The translations under genes were made by a program, and so were the position numbers. 64,000 nt of DNA from Ascarosepion bandense. Taxonomy: Eukaryota > Mollusca > Cephalopoda > Sepiida > Sepiidae. Shown piece by piece: positions 10,749 through 21,289 of this stretch. Where the stretch lies: positions 101,001 to 165,000 of the forward strand of contig JBBBDQ010001685.1 in NCBI GenBank assembly GCA_037127315.1. The letters run 5' to 3'. How positions within the stretch are numbered: position 1 is the first letter of the stretch; every line of letters begins with the position of its first letter. Under the pieces are notes generated by a model. It was not told the origin of the DNA, made no database searches, and saw nothing but the letters and a program-made list of their open reading frames with translations.

Positions 10749-10932
10749 GTATAGTGGTGAGTATCCCCGCCTGTCACGCGGGAGACCGGGGTTCGATTCC
10801 CCGCCGGGAGGCTATTATATTCGCAGAAAGCAATGGCAACCTACTGCGGGATAATCTTATGCCCAGTCAGTCATGTCTCTTTCGAGACATGATCGCTCAA
10901 GCGTGTTTCACGTATGGCACTTTAACTGACTG
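10749..10932 (+). repeat. SINE with a tRNA-Asp(GTC) head and S1 tail
   Basis: Positions 10749-10809 are an almost unmodified tRNA-Asp: AGTATAGTGGTGAGTATCC as D-arm/A box, CCTGTCACG as anticodon loop with GTC, and GGGGTTCGATTCCCC as T-arm/B box. The first nine or so bases of the tRNA (5' acceptor strand) are missing, so it is not a functional tRNA gene. After GCTATTATATT the S1 3' half follows: TCGCAGAAAGCAATGGCAAC, the TGTCTC-TTTC-GAGACA hairpin and CTTTAACTGACTG. A perfect 13-bp duplication flanks it. The S1 body between head and tail is absent. Confidence 0.92.
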
Positions 10933-11025
10933 ACATCACTATACAATCTAATTTGTTCTGGTTTAACAATCCTACTAAGGTATGCAAAATATAAATGCCA
11001 ACTAACTCTGCAATTTGGGCAGAAT

Positions 11026-11028
<3 letters not shown>

Positions 11029-11080
<52 letters not shown>
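11029..11080. repeat. (AT)n microsatellite followed by TGAT repeat
   Basis: TA repeat directly followed by TTGATTGATTGATTG, next to the PLE flank. Confidence 0.95.
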
Positions 11081-11082
<2 letters not shown>

Positions 11083-11099
11083 ATTGATTGATTGTTTAA

Positions 11100-11695
11100 T
11101 GCTTAGTTTTTGGTCATAATAGGGTTAGACCAGTACACATTTGTATTAAAAAGAGTTCGATACAATTATATTGTAGAACTTTTGAATATTTTCCATTTTT
11201 AAATGAGTTATTTCACTACCCAGGTTTCTACCAAGAGTGGTGTCTTCAGGCGATTTTTAATAACAGATTTTACCGTTTACCGTTTTCCTTTTAAGAACGC
11301 TTTTGTAACAGCATTTTATTTGAACGTTCACGTCGCAGAGGATTTATGAACGCGCAATGTTTTAATTAAAACGGATTATGACGTTTTCATCCATGGTTGT
11401 ATGAACCTAAGAGGTATTTCTTAATGTAGATGCATTTAGTTAAAATTTCTGTTCTTACATTTAACAGTTCGTCTTTATTTGGTATCATATTTCTAATTTT
11501 TCTTTTTGGCACAGTCTACATATATGTCCACTATTGTAAGGCTGGGCTGTTTTTACAATGCTCCAGGTTATGTCTGGGTCTTTTCCATATTTTGATTTCA
11601 ATTACCATACGTGGTTAGCCAATTTTGTATTGTTTTTTAATTTTAAATATAGCTCTGTAATTGAACCAGCTGGTATTAAAGGTGCCCAAATATAG
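11100..11695 (-). mobile_element. Penelope-like element remnant, second copy
   Basis: 11220-11695 is collinear with 4960-5420: ACCCAGGTTTCTACCAAGAG, the Cys-motif region near 11505-11540 and TTTTGATTTCAATT. The stretch 11103-11215 corresponds to 5430-5560 in inverted orientation and on the opposite side. Inverted terminal segments are known for Penelope elements. Coding capacity is lost. Confidence 0.55.
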
Positions 11696-11725
11696 TTTGT
11701 TTTGTGCATCTGGGTCATGTACCTC

Positions 11726-11729
<4 letters not shown>

Positions 11730-11774
<45 letters not shown>

Positions 11775-11824
11775 TTAATTACAATAAGGCAGCAATAAGG
11801 TGGTGGCTCATTTTTAGATTTAGT

Positions 11825-11876
<52 letters not shown>
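11730..11876. repeat. Two (AT)n tracts separated by about 55 bp
   Basis: TA repeats at 11730-11773 and 11829-11876. They close the PLE remnant on its right side. Confidence 0.95.
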
Positions 11877-11879
<3 letters not shown>

Positions 11880-12055
11880 GAACACTGATGCTAACGCTCA
11901 ATGGTGAGAGTGTGTTTCATGCTTGAACGCAATGTTCTGTTCAAAACACTGCGTATTTAAAACATGATATAGACTGTCGCCATTTGTAGTTGTCATCAGT
12001 GTCCTCCATCTTTACCCATGAATATAACATACGTTAAAGCCATATATTTTTATCA

Positions 12056-12058
<3 letters not shown>

Positions 12059-12101
<43 letters not shown>
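12059..12101. repeat. (AT)n microsatellite
   Basis: TA repeat abutting the foldback element at 12103. Confidence 0.95.
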
Positions 12102-12102
<1 letters not shown>

Positions 12103-12104
<2 letters not shown>

Positions 12105-12626
12105 TTAAATAAACATAATTTCATGCTCATTTTCTTTTTCTTTTAAATAACTAGACCTCGGCTGCCTTTCGGCCAACACTTCATCAGGGACCAGTCGTTG
12201 GAAACTTTAATTTTGTCAGATTCATTAGAAAAGAATTATGAGAGATAGAACTAGAATACGCTTGAAAGTACGCATATTGTAAATACGTAAATTTAAGTAA
12301 AATAAATAAATTTACGATTAAAATGTGTAAATAAAGAAATAAAAATGATTACATATCTCCGAATAAATGCAAGGATCTGCTCATTCTGCTTGCACAGTAC
12401 AGTTGAAATAATTTTAAGCATAAAGCTTCCAAAATTAATAAGTGGTGTTTTGATCTGCCTGCATGTAAAATGGAAAATGGAAAATGAGTCAGTCGATAAA
12501 CAAGACGAGAATGACTCATTATCTAAGAGGTGCTGTCCAATTGAAGACTGGTTGCAACACACGAGTATTATCACATAAATGTAATCTAAAAATAAAATGA
12601 ACATGAAATTATGTTTATTTAAATGC
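12103..12626. repeat. Foldback element with hammerhead-like core
   Basis: About 30 bp at 12103-12133 (TATTTAAATAAACATAATTT..) recurs inverted at 12596-12626. Just inside the left arm, on the minus strand, 12160-12185 reads CTGATGA, a short spacer and GAAA, the two conserved hammerhead boxes. Stem II pairing between them is weak, so activity is unlikely. An open plus-strand frame at 12345-12578 has no recognised motif. Possibly a non-autonomous Penelope-related element. Confidence 0.5.
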
Positions 12627-12654
12627 ATATTCTGTTCTGTGTTATCAAATCATT

Positions 12655-12998
12655 ATTTCGATATGGACCGAGCATGTGAGCAATGACGAGAGTTTGGAAA
12701 GGATGGAAACGAAAAGAAAATTAATACTGAGCATCGAGAAAAGACAACTAAAGTTCCTGGGACATGCAATGAGGAAGGAGGGCTTGGAGAACCTGTTAAT
12801 AACAGGCCAGATAGAGGGAAAAAGAGACAGATGAAAGCAGCGGATAACATATTTGAAGGACCTGAGCAGGTGGATGACAGAACGAGGGTTGCATGGTGCA
12901 ACGGGAGAATGCGTGCTCAGAGCCACCAGGGACAAGGATATATGGAAAGCCATGATCGCCTACGTCCTGAAAGGACATAGCACATAAAAGAAGAAAAA
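12655..12998 (+). mobile_element. LINE-A 3' fragment
   Basis: Matches the LINE-A 3' coding end: ERMETKRKL-, EKRQLKFLGHAMRKEG- and TGQIEG-like codons, then ATRDK..AMIAYVLKGH. One frameshift follows TGQIEGK. It ends in AAAGAAGAAA, the family tail. Confidence 0.85.
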
Positions 12999-13047
12999 TA
13001 TATGCATATATTAAAACTTCAAAAAATATATGCGTATAAACACACGC

Positions 13048-13050
<3 letters not shown>

Positions 13051-13094
<44 letters not shown>
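13051..13094. repeat. (AT)n microsatellite
   Basis: TA repeat about 50 bp after the LINE-A tail. Confidence 0.95.
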
Positions 13095-13097
<3 letters not shown>

Positions 13098-13419
13098 GCA
13101 CATACACATCACACAAAGCTTACATTCCAATACTCTTTGAGTACGTTACAATATTCATTATTTTTACGAAATTCATCAACCATCTTTATCTCTACCTACC
13201 TTTATAATGACTTAAAAGAAATCGAAAGCTTGAGCAATACTTATTCTTTCAAAATTAACTTATAATTTTTTTAGGTAGTTCCTCCTTGTTTGTGAAGAAT
13301 TATTCGTAATTTGGAAAAACATAAAATTAATCGACACAGAATTTTTGTTATTTTTAATAATATTTGGCTTGATGAAAAGTTACTGCCTAAATTCTCAGAA
13401 TATATGTATGTGAGCACGC

Positions 13420-13422
13420 GTG

Positions 13423-13456
<34 letters not shown>
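13420..13456. repeat. (GT)n microsatellite
   Basis: GT repeat with one GC interruption. Confidence 0.95.
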
Positions 13457-13460
<4 letters not shown>

Positions 13461-13528
13461 ACAGAGAGGGAGCCATGATCTCTCTTAACATTGTCTTAAA
13501 CATTTTTAATATTACCTCTTATTATTAT

Positions 13529-14092
13529 TCTATATGCCCTGTTCCTTCAGATCGTAGGCGATCATGGTTCTCCACGTTTCCCTATCTCTTGTGGCTCTTA
13601 GTATGTTTTCTCCTGTTACACCTCGCAACTCCTGTTCCGTCATCCACCTGATCAGGCCTTGTTATCCTCTGCCTTCCTCTGTCTCTTTTTCCTTCTATCT
13701 GGCCTGTCAGTATCAGGTTCTCTAAGCCCTCCTTCCTCATTGCATGTCCAAAGAACTTCAATTGTCTTTTCTTAATGCTCAGCATTAATTTCCTTTTCGT
13801 TGCCATTGTTTCCAACACCTCATCGTTGCTCGCATGCTCAGTCCATGGTATCCTCAGCATCCTTCTGTAGAACCACATTTCCGCTGCTTCGAGTTTTACC
13901 CTCATTTTCGATTATATTGTCCAGCATTCACTGGCGTATTGAAGAACTGACATATCATAGCAATCCAGAACTCTTTTCTTTGTTTCTAGTGCAATTTTCC
14001 TGTGTAAGGTACTTTACTCAGCTTCTGGAACGCGTCGTTTGCCATGCCAATTCGCCTTCGGATTTCTGTGTCGCACTTTCCATCTCCTGTTC
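13529..14092 (-). mobile_element. LINE-A 3' fragment
   Basis: Minus-strand KLEAAEMWFYRRMLRIPWTE, SNDEVLETMATKRKLM, KKRQLKFFGHAMRKEG and LTGQIEGKRDRGRQRI lie in one frame (13582-13905). Upstream, the LDCYDMSVLQY-like and TEIRRRIGM-like parts continue to about 14092 in shifted frames. 5'-truncated. Confidence 0.87.
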
Positions 14093-14625
14093 GTGACAAT
14101 ACGTAAATACTGCGCCTTTTAAGAATTCCGACTTTGTGAATAAATTCCATATCTTGATTTCTTGAAATTATTTGTGTGTTTTCTCGTTGTTATCATCCTT
14201 GATTAATCTTCTTGTTGTGGGTAAATCAACTTTTTCCATAAATCTCACGCCACTAAAAGATCAAGGCGAATTCATTGTGCTGTGAATTTTGTAATGCAAC
14301 ATTCCTATTTTTGTGCTGCTGTCGCTTTCTTTAATGTTGAAGATATTCAGTAGTTGGTGTTTAATTTATTATCGTTTTTTTTTTCTTTTTATTTTAAACC
14401 AGCTAACTGAATATCGTTCAATTCAATCACAAATTTTATAAGGCTGTGCTATAAAGATTTCACTAATCACCGGAATTTAACGGTCCAAGTTGGAACCTTA
14501 ACTTAATCTTTAATCTCGTTTACTCAAAAAACGGTAACGATATAAAAAAATATTTTCAGTAATTATTTATCAAGTAATAAATAATTAAAAATTATCAAAT
14601 AATATTAAATTATTTTTCCCTGGTT
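14093..14625. other. No gene seen
   Basis: AT-rich sequence with no recognised repeat. Confidence 0.35.
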
Positions 14626-14629
14626 CCCA

Positions 14630-14950
14630 AACATGTATTTACTCACGCTACTAGATTGGCATCTAGGTCCCACTCTTTAACCATCGAAATAGTTAAATGT
14701 AACCTTCTTTTCTACGCTATAGTTTCTTTTCTCGCACTTCCTCATTTGTGGAACTCCCTTCCATTTGCTTGCTTCCCTGATAACTACAATCTCCAAAAGT
14801 TTAAATGCAATGTCAATTGCCATCTTCTGTCTCTATGATTCCTATGCATCTCTTACCATTTTTTCGACATTACCTGTACCTTGTTGTTTTGTTTGTTTGT
14901 TTTTTCTCTCACTGTAATCACCTACTTGTAAGTAAAATAATTATAAAAAA
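14630..14950 (+). mobile_element. LINE-B 3' fragment
   Basis: Encodes TRLASRSHSLTIEIVKC, LPHLWNSLPFACFPDNYNLQ and FKCNVNCHLLS, the C-terminus of LINE-B. The non-coding 3' part then ends in an A-rich run near 14945. 5'-truncated. Confidence 0.8.
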
Positions 14951-15690
14951 AAAATAAAATGTTGTGGATCTTCGTCGCGAATTTGCTGTGGAAAGTGTAG
15001 TGACATGTTTGTGCCGGAAGACATGGAACAAGAAGGTGGTTTCAAAACAGTGCATTAGTATTGCAAGAAACAAGATATTCAAAGAAAGTGTTAATAAATA
15101 GTAATATAGAAATAAGTAAGTCCGAAGTTCACTGCCTGACTAGTAGCTGTCGTTAACTGCTCTCGTTAACTGTTGTACGTGACTGCTCGTAACTGCTCTT
15201 TAACTTCTTTCAAGAAGTCACGCAGGTAATTTATATAATGCAAGAGAAAAAGTTCATTTCTCGTAGAAGGATACCGCAAAATAAAATAGTTTTAAAAAGT
15301 GAAAATCGTCCAAAATAGTCCCGTTCTAATGTTCGAATACAAGTTTTAAAATTACAAATTTAAAAAGATTAAATCGCAGAAAGACATCCAGCAGAATGTC
15401 TCCGTAGAATGAACATTACTTACTTCCGCATTTCTGTTGAAAATATTGGATGCATAACCTGGAAATATTACGTTACCACCTAACGTTAACGAGAAAATAA
15501 AATTTAGAGAATTTTAGAAGAACATTTAGAAAAAACAACACAAATTGTTCTGATATAACCCAAAATTTAAAAAAAACATCATTAAATTATTTTACCATTA
15601 ATAGACGCGCCCTAACTATATTATAAGCTTGTCAGCACATAGCACATAATGAATGTTTTAAATGCTTTAGAGTTAGCATTTCTTTCACAC
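14951..15690. other. Unassigned sequence
   Basis: No coding potential seen. Near 15145-15205 the motif AACTGCTC/GTTAACTG recurs four or five times at short intervals. Confidence 0.35.
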
Positions 15691-15699
15691 ATACACACA

Positions 15700-15738
15700 C
15701 ATATATATGTATGTGTATGTATATTAACATATATATAC

Positions 15739-15790
<52 letters not shown>
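15700..15790. repeat. Compound (AC)n/(AT)n microsatellite
   Basis: ATACACACACATATATATG followed by TA repeats broken by single C and G. Confidence 0.9.
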
Positions 15791-15793
<3 letters not shown>

Positions 15794-16137
15794 CAAAAAC
15801 TATATACGTATGTACACCCATATATACATATATATTATTTTTAATTTATTTCATTAAACAATATTTTTAATGTATACGCATATTTGAGTAGGATAGTCTG
15901 TTTTTTATAATTAAACAGTATATTTATTTATATCTACCAGCTTGGAAAATCGAGACCTCTTGTTAGAAATATATGCTTCCGAGGCAAGATTTCTTGTTTA
16001 TTCAGGCCGGTAGATATAAATAATTTTTTTTATAAAAAAAATGTGCAACTATTCAGATACGAGTATCCATTAAAAAATAATGTTTGAACACATAATTGAA
16101 AAATATGTAGTGGTTAATACATTTCGTAAAAATTTCG

Positions 16138-16221
<84 letters not shown>
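16138..16221. repeat. (CTAT)n then (AT)n microsatellite
   Basis: Nine or so CTAT units pass directly into a TA run. Confidence 0.95.
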
Positions 16222-16225
<4 letters not shown>

Positions 16226-16235
16226 CTAATGTATA

Positions 16236-16575
16236 TTTGGACAGCATGTGTAAAAATAACATCGAAAACATAACACCCTTGAGAATGGCCGGTAAAGTGT
16301 CGTTCTATCATGACATAATTCAACAACACACCTTCATACGACCTAAATGTTCAACTTTATAATTGATTCTCACTTTTGATTGAATAATACAGACACCCAT
16401 AATCATATTGTTCAAGTTCCTCCAACCACTCCTCTTTAACTTTCTAAATAACCATAAATTTATTTTACATCTTCAAAAATACATCATTTTACTATTTGTT
16501 TTTAAAATATCACCCGAAGAAAAACAATAAATTTCTGAAACATGAAATTTTTATGTAGTGATGAAATGCTTTTAT
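16236..16575 (+). repeat. AT-anchored repeat family Y, copy 1
   Basis: Shares with 17060-17292 the words CTAAATAACCAT, TTTTCAAAA, ATTAC/ATCACCCGAAGAA and TTTTTGTGTAGTGAT-like. It shares CTTCATACGACCTAAATG with 44805-44945. Each copy touches an (AT)n tract. No coding is seen; identity unknown. Confidence 0.55.
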
Positions 16576-16597
16576 AAATCATTGTAACAACAAATTT

Positions 16598-16599
<2 letters not shown>

Positions 16600-16642
<43 letters not shown>
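16600..16642. repeat. (AT)n microsatellite
   Basis: TA repeat at the end of family Y copy 1. Confidence 0.95.
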
Positions 16643-16644
<2 letters not shown>

Positions 16645-17059
16645 GTAAGTGTTTGAGCGATCATGTCTCATCAGTTTTTTTTTCTTTATATTCTGTGAAT
16701 ATATATATAAACTACAGGCCATAGTTATTAGACCAACCCAGTCTTTAAAAGACATGATGTATTTCATACTATTTTTTAGTATTTATTGCCAAATGAATAA
16801 TTGTAAATGAAAATAGAATGGTTCTTTTGTTAATACTGCACAATAACATCGACATCAAATGAATTTATAAATATTTCATAGTAACTTATATTGCAGTTTC
16901 ATCAATGAAAGATAAAGAAAATTTTGCGTGATTCGGACGAGTTCATCTTTGATTCTTTGCCTTGTAAAATTTTGCAAAGTAATAATAACTGGCTATACAT
17001 TCTGTCGTCACTCATCCTTGCAACATAAACCAATGTCTAGACATTTAAAAATTACCTTT

Positions 17060-17289
17060 CTAGACACCAGGCCATCCTACTTTCTTTCACGATCCAAATG
17101 TTAAAACTCGGTGGTTACCTTAATTCTCATTTTTGAGTGAACAATATTGACAGACCTAAAGCATTTTCACCAACTACCACTCCGTAATTTTCTAAATAAC
17201 CATGAATTCATCTTAGATTTTCAAAATAAATAATTTTCACCATTTATTTTAACATATTACCCGAAGAAGAACATGGAAATTTTTGTGTA

Positions 17290-17292
<3 letters not shown>
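17060..17292 (+). repeat. AT-anchored repeat family Y, copy 2
   Basis: Collinear with the 3' two thirds of 16236-16575 and ends at GTAGTGATA running into (AT)n. Confidence 0.5.

Positions 17293-17349
<57 letters not shown>
17293..17349. repeat. (AT)n microsatellite
   Basis: TA repeat terminating family Y copy 2. Confidence 0.95.
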
Positions 17350-17350
<1 letters not shown>

Positions 17351-17595
17351 TGCAATGGTCTTTCTTCAGAAAATTCTAATATCATTTCGTTCGTTTGTTC
17401 AAGAATCTGATTTGTTGTTCATGCCATTCATTTTGTAGCTGACTATATAATTTATAGATTAATACACTATTGACCAAATTAATTAAAATAACTGCTTTAG
17501 TTTCCTTTCTTTTAACATACGGTCAGTTTAAAACCCATTAGAATGATAGAGTGTAATCATTTTCTTTTTTTTTTTTCAGATTAGGTCATGTGCAG

Positions 17596-17990
17596 GAGTG
17601 TGCAGTAATATGAATATATTTTCAAGAGGTATTATGATATCTTTTAAATATTGCCTCATATCTGTTTGAATCAGATTTTTATTTATCTCGCCAAGACACT
17701 ATTGTCTCAACTATTGATTTGTTGTTCTACGGGCATTGTCTGCGATGGAAGTTAATCCAAGGAAACCTACGAAAATTCTAACGCTGCACGAACACACGGG
17801 CGAGCCTTACAGAGAAATCGGGGATATTGCTGGTGTCAACCTTTCAACTGTCAGTCGTATTATCAAGACAAAGAAATAAACTGGATATATCAGTCCAAAA
17901 TGAAAAGCAAAATGCGGTCGAAAGAAAAAAAAACAATGCCAAGAGACGACGTATACGTTATCAGGGAATGCGTGAAAGATCCTAAGTAGC
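17596..17990 (+). pseudogene. Tc1-like transposase N-terminal remnant
   Basis: From the ATG at 17744 the frame reads MEVNPRKPTKILTLHEHTGE, then YREIGDIAGVNLSTVSRIIK: a paired-like helix-turn-helix of Tc1 transposases. After stops comes a GRKKKTMPRDD linker-like segment and IRECVKDPK (about 17910-17985). The DDE catalytic domain is absent. GTGTGCAGTAATATGA at about 17598 resembles a Tc1 terminus, suggesting the element's left end is nearby. Confidence 0.75.
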
Positions 17991-18029
17991 CATTATTCGT
18001 TTTGTTTCAGTTAATTTACACAAGGTTTT

Positions 18030-18300
18030 AAGTGGTGGTGATGAATTTTAAATCAAGTTTGGATAAATTATTTTCGATAGTGGTTGTTAGTAGCCGAACT
18101 TTCGGATCATGCATGCTAAACCAGTCGATGGTTTCACCTACAAATTTAGCGTATATTTTACTGTTACTATCTATAGGTTTACTATTTGTCAATGCTTCGA
18201 AGACTTCTGCCACATAGGGCCCAGTGCTCCTACTATATCTTTAGATAATATCTTGATAAAATCCAAAGGAAAATCAGCAATACTATTTGTACTGTACTGG
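18030..18300 (-). pseudogene. Unidentified coding remnant
   Basis: Minus strand 18028-18213 is open and reads YAKFVGETIDWFSMHDPKVR-like after VAEVFEALTNSKPIDS. A shifted frame upstream adds DFPLDFIKILSKDIVGALGP. Amino-acid composition is protein-like rather than low-complexity. I do not recognise the family; a transposon protein is the likeliest source given the context. Confidence 0.35.
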
Positions 18301-18339
18301 CAACTTGGCTTCAGTAATTTTACCACCGCGGTAAATTTG

Positions 18340-18729
18340 AAAGCCGGAAACCACATCCTAAACAGGGAACAAGAGATGAGCCTCTTCAGCTGTTCAATAG
18401 ACGTGGGTGGAGTGTGAACCGGGCGATAGTTTAGTCTATCTACTCCAATTGAAAAAAAAATAAAAATAAAGAGAGAAAAGAGTGAAAAGATTGGAAAAGA
18501 GAAAACCGGAAACCACATCCTAAACAGGAAACAAGGGATGAGCCCCTTCACCTGTTCAAAAGATGTGGGTGGAGTGTGAACCGGGCGATAGTTTAGTCTA
18601 TCTACTCCAATTGAAAAAAAATAGTGAAAAGATTGGAAAAGAGAAAACCGGAAACCGCATCCTAAACAGGAAACAAGGGATGAGCCTCTTCACCTGTTCA
18701 AAAGATGTGGGTGGAGTGTGAACCGGGAG
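18340..18729 (-). repeat. S2 SINE, three-unit array without tail
   Basis: Three S2 units on the minus strand. The reverse-complement word GTTTAGTC lies at 18429 and 18591, and the third unit stops at GGTTCAC. Spacings (162 and about 143 bp) differ because the linker varies. No LINE-B tail is present at the 3' (left) end. Confidence 0.85.
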
Positions 18730-18854
18730 CTCTTCCTTATGGCATGGCACCTAGACGTTTTGAGTTTAAGCGCCGTTTGGCGACAAGAACTAATTAGATT
18801 TAACAGTAGAGATGTTCACATATGTTTAAATCTATTTTTTAAATGTAAAACCGT

Positions 18855-19140
18855 TAAAACCTTCTATCTGGCCTGTTAGTATCAGGTTCTCCAAGCTCTC
18901 CTTCCTCATGGCAATATTAATTTCCTTTTTCCTTTTCGTTTCCATCCTTTCCAAAACCTCATCATTGCTCAGATACTCGATCAATGATATCCGCAGCATC
19001 CTTCTGTAGAACCACATTTAAGTTGCTTCAAGTTTTTCCTTCATCTATGATGATATTGTCCAGCATTCACTGCCATATTGAAGAACTGTTATTACATAGC
19101 AATCTAGTACTCTCTTTTTTGTTTTTAGCGAAATGTTCCT
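18855..19140 (-). mobile_element. LINE-A 3' fragment merging into a minisatellite
   Basis: Minus-strand MWFYRRMLRIS, SNDEVLERMETKRK and AMRKESLENLILTGQIEG. The segment KKRVLDCYVM..(LSKVL) at about 19090-19160 is the last LINE-A sequence; its DNA becomes the first half of the 55-bp repeat unit that follows. Confidence 0.82.
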
Positions 19141-19970
19141 CTCTCTTAATACTTTACTCAGCTTAGGTTACAATTTTGATTTTCACGACTTTCCCCTCTC
19201 TTAATACTTTACTCAGCTTAGGTTACAATTTTGATTTTCACGACTTTCCTCTCTCTTAATACTTTACTCAGCTTAGGTTACAATTTTGATTTTCACGACT
19301 TTCCTCTCTCTTAATACTTTACTCAGCTTAGGTTACAATTTTGATTTTCACGACTTTCCTCTCTCTTAATACTTTACTCAGCTTAGGTTACAATTTTGAT
19401 TTTCACGACTTTCCTCTCTCTTAATACTTTACTCAGCTTAGGTTACAATTTTGATTTTCACGACTTTCCTCTCTCTCTTAATACTTTACTCAGCTTAGGT
19501 TACAATTTTGATTTTCACGACTTTCCTCTCTCTTAATACTTTACTCAGCTTAGGTTACAATTTTGATTTTCACGACTTTCCTCTCTCTTAATACTTTACT
19601 CAGCTTAGGTTACAATTTTGATTTTCACGACTTTCCTCTCTCTTAATACTTTACTCTGCTTAGGTTACAATTTTGATTTTCACGACTTTCCTCTCTCTTA
19701 ATACTTTACTCTGCTTAGGTTACAATTTTGATTTTCACGACTTTCCTCTCTCTTAATACTTTACTCTGCTTAGGTTACAATTTTGATTTTCACGACTTTC
19801 CTCTCTCTTAATACTTTACTCTGCTTAGGTTACAATTTTGATTTTCACGACTTTCCTCTCTCTTAATACTTTACTCAGCTTAGGTTACAATTTTGATTTT
19901 CACGACTTTCCTCTCTCTTAATACTTTACTCAGCTTAGATTACAATTTTGATTTTCACGACTTTTCACGA
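19141..19970. repeat. 55-bp minisatellite, 15 copies, derived from LINE-A
   Basis: CTCTCTTAATACTTTACTCA begins units at 19141, 19196, 19251, 19306, 19361, 19416, 19473, 19528, 19583, 19638, 19693, 19748, 19803, 19858 and 19913. The period is 55 bp with one 57-bp unit. The first ~25 bases correspond to the LINE-A coding strand segment TTAGTACTTTACTCAGC; the rest (GGTTACAATTTTGATTTTCA) is not LINE-A. Units at 19638-19803 share CTCTGC in place of CTCAGC, so they spread as a block. Confidence 0.93.
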
Positions 19971-21050
19971 CTCTTCATAAAATTAAGTAAAGGTAAAAGT
20001 TGTAAAAAATATTTTTACCAGGATTTTTTAAACAAAGCTTTTAAAATAATTTTATTAATTTATGAATTAGTTCTGAAAATTTCATTAAAATCCTACAATT
20101 ATTTGATGTTTGAAAAAATTTCCAAATCGATATGTCTGTCACTGCAAAGCTTGCTTAGCGGTATCCTTATTAAAGGAGAAAATCTAATAACATATGAAAT
20201 AAGCCACAAAAAATACGATGAAAAAAATAAATGAAGAAGCCATTAAATGTTAAAAAAGGCACCTGATTTCTACATTGAAAATATGAACTAGGGAGCAAAA
20301 CAGATTAAAGACAATTTGGGTATAAAAAGCAGAGTACAAATTTCGACCGGTAAACAAGTTTTTCTAATGATAATATTCCAAAGGTCCTTCGAACTGTCTT
20401 ATATATCCAACAGAGACTGATTTAAGCCAACAAATACTAAAAATAATGTGTGACTTACCGACAATTCATACTCAAGCCAATCACTGGAAAGACAAAGGTG
20501 ATTTTATTTTTTTTTAAAGAGATTACAAACAAAAATATACTTTGATAAAATGACATAAAAAATCTTAGATTCAACAATACTTGGAACAGGTTTGGTGGAA
20601 GCTTGAGATTTCGCTAAATGGTTCTTAGATATACCATCCGATCATATAAAAATCAATAACTCGATAAACTATTAATCACTCAACTAAAAAGTATTAAAAA
20701 CACAAAATATCCTTATTAAAGGAGAAAAATCTAATAAGATATGAAATAAGCCCAAAAAAATACGATGAAAAAAATAAATGAAAAAGCCATTAAATGTTAA
20801 AAAAAGCACCTGATTTCTACATTGAAAATATGAACGATGGGGCAAAACAGATTAAAGTCAATTTGGGTAGAAAAAGCAGAGTACAAATTTTGACCGGTAA
20901 ACATGTTTTCCTAACGATAAACACCATAAAGATAATTTTCCCAAGGGCCCTTTGAATTGGCTTATATATCCAACAAAGACTAAATTAAGCCAACAAATAC
21001 TAATAAAAATATAAAATAAAAATTAAAAAATGCAATTATTTCAGTTATCA

Positions 21051-21074
21051 GACAGTCAGTTAAGTGCCATACGT
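21051..21074 (-). repeat. S1 SINE tail fragment
   Basis: CAGTCAGTTAAGTGCCATACG is the S1 terminus. The rest of the element is missing, and the fragment sits inside the second tandem unit. Confidence 0.7.
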
Positions 21075-21289
21075 GCTTACAACAAATAATATGGAAATAA
21101 TATGGAAAGCATTATTTTTCTTAAAATAGCCAGGAGAAAGGGAAAATTTGAATAATTTCACATTTTATATCGGAAGTTATCCCATTGCAAATAAAGAGCT
21201 GATCAAATTTGATTCCCATAACAGATCAAATCAAATTTTGAAAAATCAATAAATTCCAAAAATTATTAATTACTGGAGTAAAAAGAATT

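Noticed and set aside
10749..10809. Functional tRNA-Asp gene
   Set aside because: The 5' acceptor strand is missing, the acceptor stem cannot form, and a SINE tail follows within a target-site duplication.
12160..12185. Active hammerhead at 12.16 kb
   Set aside because: Both conserved boxes are present, but stem II is nearly unpaired and no stem I partner was found; reported only as hammerhead-like.
12345..12578. 77-codon frame inside the foldback element as a transposase
   Set aside because: No motif recognised, and the opposite strand is also open; insufficient support.
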